The notes below the pieces were generated by a model, which was not told the DNA's origin, did no database searches, and saw nothing but the letters and a program-made list of their open reading frames with translations. From an uncultured Eubacteriales bacterium (GTDB lineage: Bacteria > Bacillota > Clostridia > Christensenellales > CAG-138), in contig UREK01000013.1 of assembly GCA_900546845.1 (NCBI GenBank), forward strand, positions 1-64,000: a stretch of 64,000 bases of DNA, given 5' to 3'. Shown piece after piece: positions 62,308-64,000 of the stretch; position 1 is the stretch's first letter, and each line of letters begins with the position of its first letter. The translations under genes were made by a program, and so were the position numbers.

Positions 62308-64000
62308 TTACAGCTCCACCCGCGGCAGATGCCAAAGCTCCTCGGCATACTGCTTGATGGTGCGGTCGCTCGAGAACATGCCGGCGGAAGCCGTGTTCAT
62401 CAGGCATTTGCGGCCGAAGGCAATGCTGTCCCGGTAATCCCGGTTGGCGCGCAGCTTGGCCTCCACATATGGGTGGAAGTCCAGCAGCAGATAGTAATGA
62501 TCCGGCGCGTGCCAGCTTGCGCCGAAGAGGAGCGAGCTGTAAAGCTCCCGGAACGCGCCGGAGTTGTCGTCGCTGAAGGTGCCGTCGATCAGCGTATCGA
62601 GCACGCGGCGGATGCGGGCATCGCCGTCGTACATCGCCTTTGGGTTATAAGTATCCCGGATGCGGGCGATGTCCTCCACCCGCGCGCCGAAGATGTAATT
62701 GTTGTCCTCGCCCGCCTGCTCCACGATCTCGATGTTCGCGCCGTCGTAGGTGCCGAGCGTTACGGTGCCGTTGAGCATGAACTTCATGTTGCCGGTGCCG
62801 CTTGCCTCCGTGCCCGCGGGCGAGATCTGCTCGGAAATGTCCGCCGCGGGGATGATGTGCTCCGCATAAGAGCAGTTGTAGTTCTGCACGAACACCACGC
62901 GCATCTTATCCCGCATATCCGGATCGTTGTTGATGCGCTTTGCGACCTCGTTGATGAACTTGATGACGCTCTTGGCGCGCCAATAGCCCGGCGCGGCTTT
63001 TGCGCCGAAGAGGAACGCCGTGGGCGTGAAATCCGTCAGCGTGCCATCCTTGAGGGCAAAGTAAATATCGAGGATAGAGAACGCGTTAAGGAGCTGGCGC
63101 TTGTACTCGTGCATGCGCTTCACCTGGATGTCGAACAGGAAATCCGTCGGCAGCTCCACGCCTTCGCGCTCCTGGATGATGGCGGCAAGCTGGCGCTTCT
63201 TCTGGTGCTTTGCGTCGTTGAAGCGCGCGATCAGCTCGTCGTCGATCTTCTCGCGCAGCGCGCCGAGCTCATTGAGATCGGTCAGGAAGCCGTCACCCAA
63301 CTGCTCGGTCAAAAGGCCAGTCAGCTCCGGGTTGCAGAGGCCGAGCCAGCGGCGCTGGGTGATGCCGTTCGTCTTGTTCTGGAAGCGGCGCGGGAATACG
63401 GCGTACCAATCCCTAAAAACGTCGTTTTTGAGGATCTCCGTGTGAATGCGCGCAACGCCGTTGACATAGGTGGAAACATACACCGCAAGGCGCGCCATGT
63501 GGATAGTGTTGTCCGCGACGATCTGCATCCGCGCGCGGCGCTCCTCATCCACGCCCGCAGCGCGCAGCTCCGCATTGAGCTTGTCGTTGATGCGGCAGAT
63601 GATCTCGCCCAGCTGCGGCACGACGCTGTTGAACAGCTCCAGCTCCCATTTTTCGAGCGCCTCGCTCATGATAGTGTGGTTCGTATAGGAGAAGGTTTCG
63701 CGCGCAACGTTGAATGCCGCGTCGAAATCCAGCCCTTCGCACATCAGCAGGCGGATCAGCTCCGGGATGGAGACGGTCGGGTGCGTATCGTTGAGCTGCA
63801 CCGCGCAGTGCGCCGCAAAGCCGGAAAAATCGCAGGTCCCGTTCGCGCCGCGCACCTTCTTATAACGCCGGATAACATCCTGCATGGAAGCGCTTGAAAG
63901 GAAGTACTGCTGTTTGAGGCGCAGCCGCTTGCCCGCATAGGTGCTGTCGTTGGGGTAGAGCACGCGGGTGATGTCCTCTACGGAGTTCTTCTCGCGCACG
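62308..64000 (-). CDS. glgP: Glycogen/starch phosphorylase, N-terminal part beyond the window
   Basis: The last 563 or so residues of a roughly 800-aa enzyme that releases glucose 1-phosphate from alpha-1,4-glucan. Present: QLNDTHPTVSIPELIRLLM, NGVARIHTEILK, FQNKTNGITQRRWLGLCNPEL, IQVKRMHEYKRQLLN, and the PLP-binding site TEASGTGNMKFMLNGT with its Lys. YDGANIEI and the C-terminal SYSS-type end are intact. The gene start lies right of 64000. Confidence 0.97.
   Translation of the reverse strand, partial: VREKNSVEDITRVLYPNDSTYAGKRLRLKQQYFLSSASMQDVIRRYKKVRGANGTCDFSGFAAHCAVQLNDTHPTVSIPELIRLLMCEGLDFDAAFNVARETFSYTNHTIMSEALEKWELELFNSVVPQLGEIICRINDKLNAELRAAGVDEERRARMQIVADNTIHMARLAVYVSTYVNGVARIHTEILKNDVFRDWYAVFPRRFQNKTNGITQRRWLGLCNPELTGLLTEQLGDGFLTDLNELGALREKIDDELIARFNDAKHQKKRQLAAIIQEREGVELPTDFLFDIQVKRMHEYKRQLLNAFSILDIYFALKDGTLTDFTPTAFLFGAKAAPGYWRAKSVIKFINEVAKRINNDPDMRDKMRVVFVQNYNCSYAEHIIPAADISEQISPAGTEASGTGNMKFMLNGTVTLGTYDGANIEIVEQAGEDNNYIFGARVEDIARIRDTYNPKAMYDGDARIRRVLDTLIDGTFSDDNSGAFRELYSSLLFGASWHAPDHYYLLLDFHPYVEAKLRANRDYRDSIAFGRKCLMNTASAGMFSSDRTIKQYAEELWHLPRVEL

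Overview
The window looks like a chromosomal segment of a moderately GC-rich (roughly 60 percent by eye, not computed) member of the Clostridia/Bacillota. Strong AGGAGG-type ribosome binding sites, TTGACA/TATAAT promoters, short ATGA/TAATG overlaps, and the presence of Rex, PyrR, type III pantothenate kinase, an ECF S-component, an RsgI-like sigma/anti-sigma pair, a VanW protein and PadR support this. No rRNA, tRNA, CRISPR array, prophage or intact transposon was recognised. The genus cannot be fixed from the sequence alone.

Layout. 0.1-6.7 kb: S41 protease, P-loop protein, TtcA-like tRNA thiolase with DUF1294, a membrane protein/HTH/GNAT operon with a perfect consensus promoter, and a PAP2-GNAT-(DUF3795+GNAT) operon. 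6.8-14.5 kb: a secreted protein of unknown function, Rex, nitroreductase, uvrB-uvrA. 14.7-19.1 kb: a small two-helix membrane protein, CoaX with a probable pantothenate ECF S-component, VanW protein, YegP-like protein and a small conserved protein. 19.2-21.1 kb: an AT-rich acquired patch (alpha/beta hydrolase plus PadR regulator) beside a 13-codon remnant that resembles the start of a TnpV transposon protein. 21.2-27 kb: MmcQ/YjbR, a polar amino acid ABC transporter whose binding protein appears circularly permuted, and a VanS/VanR-like two-component pair. 27.5-34.7 kb: DUF6809, a LysM/peptidoglycan-binding M14 peptidase, M20 amidohydrolase, GNAT, pyrR-uraA behind an attenuator, YbaK. 34.7-43.4 kb: rRNA methyltransferase, a heterodimeric ABC exporter preceded by a leader-peptide attenuator, M42 aminopeptidase, an MtnA-like isomerase and purine nucleoside phosphorylase. 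43.8-51.8 kb: a seven-gene aromatic operon aroF-tyrA-aroB-aroA-aroC-pheA-aroE/K controlled by a leader peptide rich in Tyr and Phe codons. 51.8-64 kb: RsgI-like anti-sigma and sigma factor, NAD(P)HX epimerase, M23 peptidase, GH36 alpha-galactosidase, ASCH/HD/DtxR genes, a second AT-rich acquired patch (broken DUF3847 gene, CPBP protease, XRE regulator, DUF2975) and a glycogen phosphorylase cut by the window end.

The most unusual feature is a family of dispersed intergenic repeats (called TFR here, terminator-flanked repeat; provisional name). Seven copies and one probable relic are present. The unit is about 198 bp, has imperfect terminal inverted repeats (CAGGCTGTCGA / TCGACAnGCTG) and a chain of perfect hairpins inside. 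Most complete copies sit between two near-identical copies of the local terminator hairpin, as if the element inserts at Rho-independent terminators and duplicates them. Two copies carry extra hairpin modules nested inside the unit.

The aromatic operon covers every step from DAHP to phenylpyruvate and hydroxyphenylpyruvate precursors except 3-dehydroquinate dehydratase, which must be elsewhere. Its leader can form a 9-bp antiterminator with the terminator arm, so the control circuit can be read directly from the DNA. A second leader-peptide/terminator arrangement precedes the ABC exporter, a layout known for antibiotic-induced exporters such as BmrCD.
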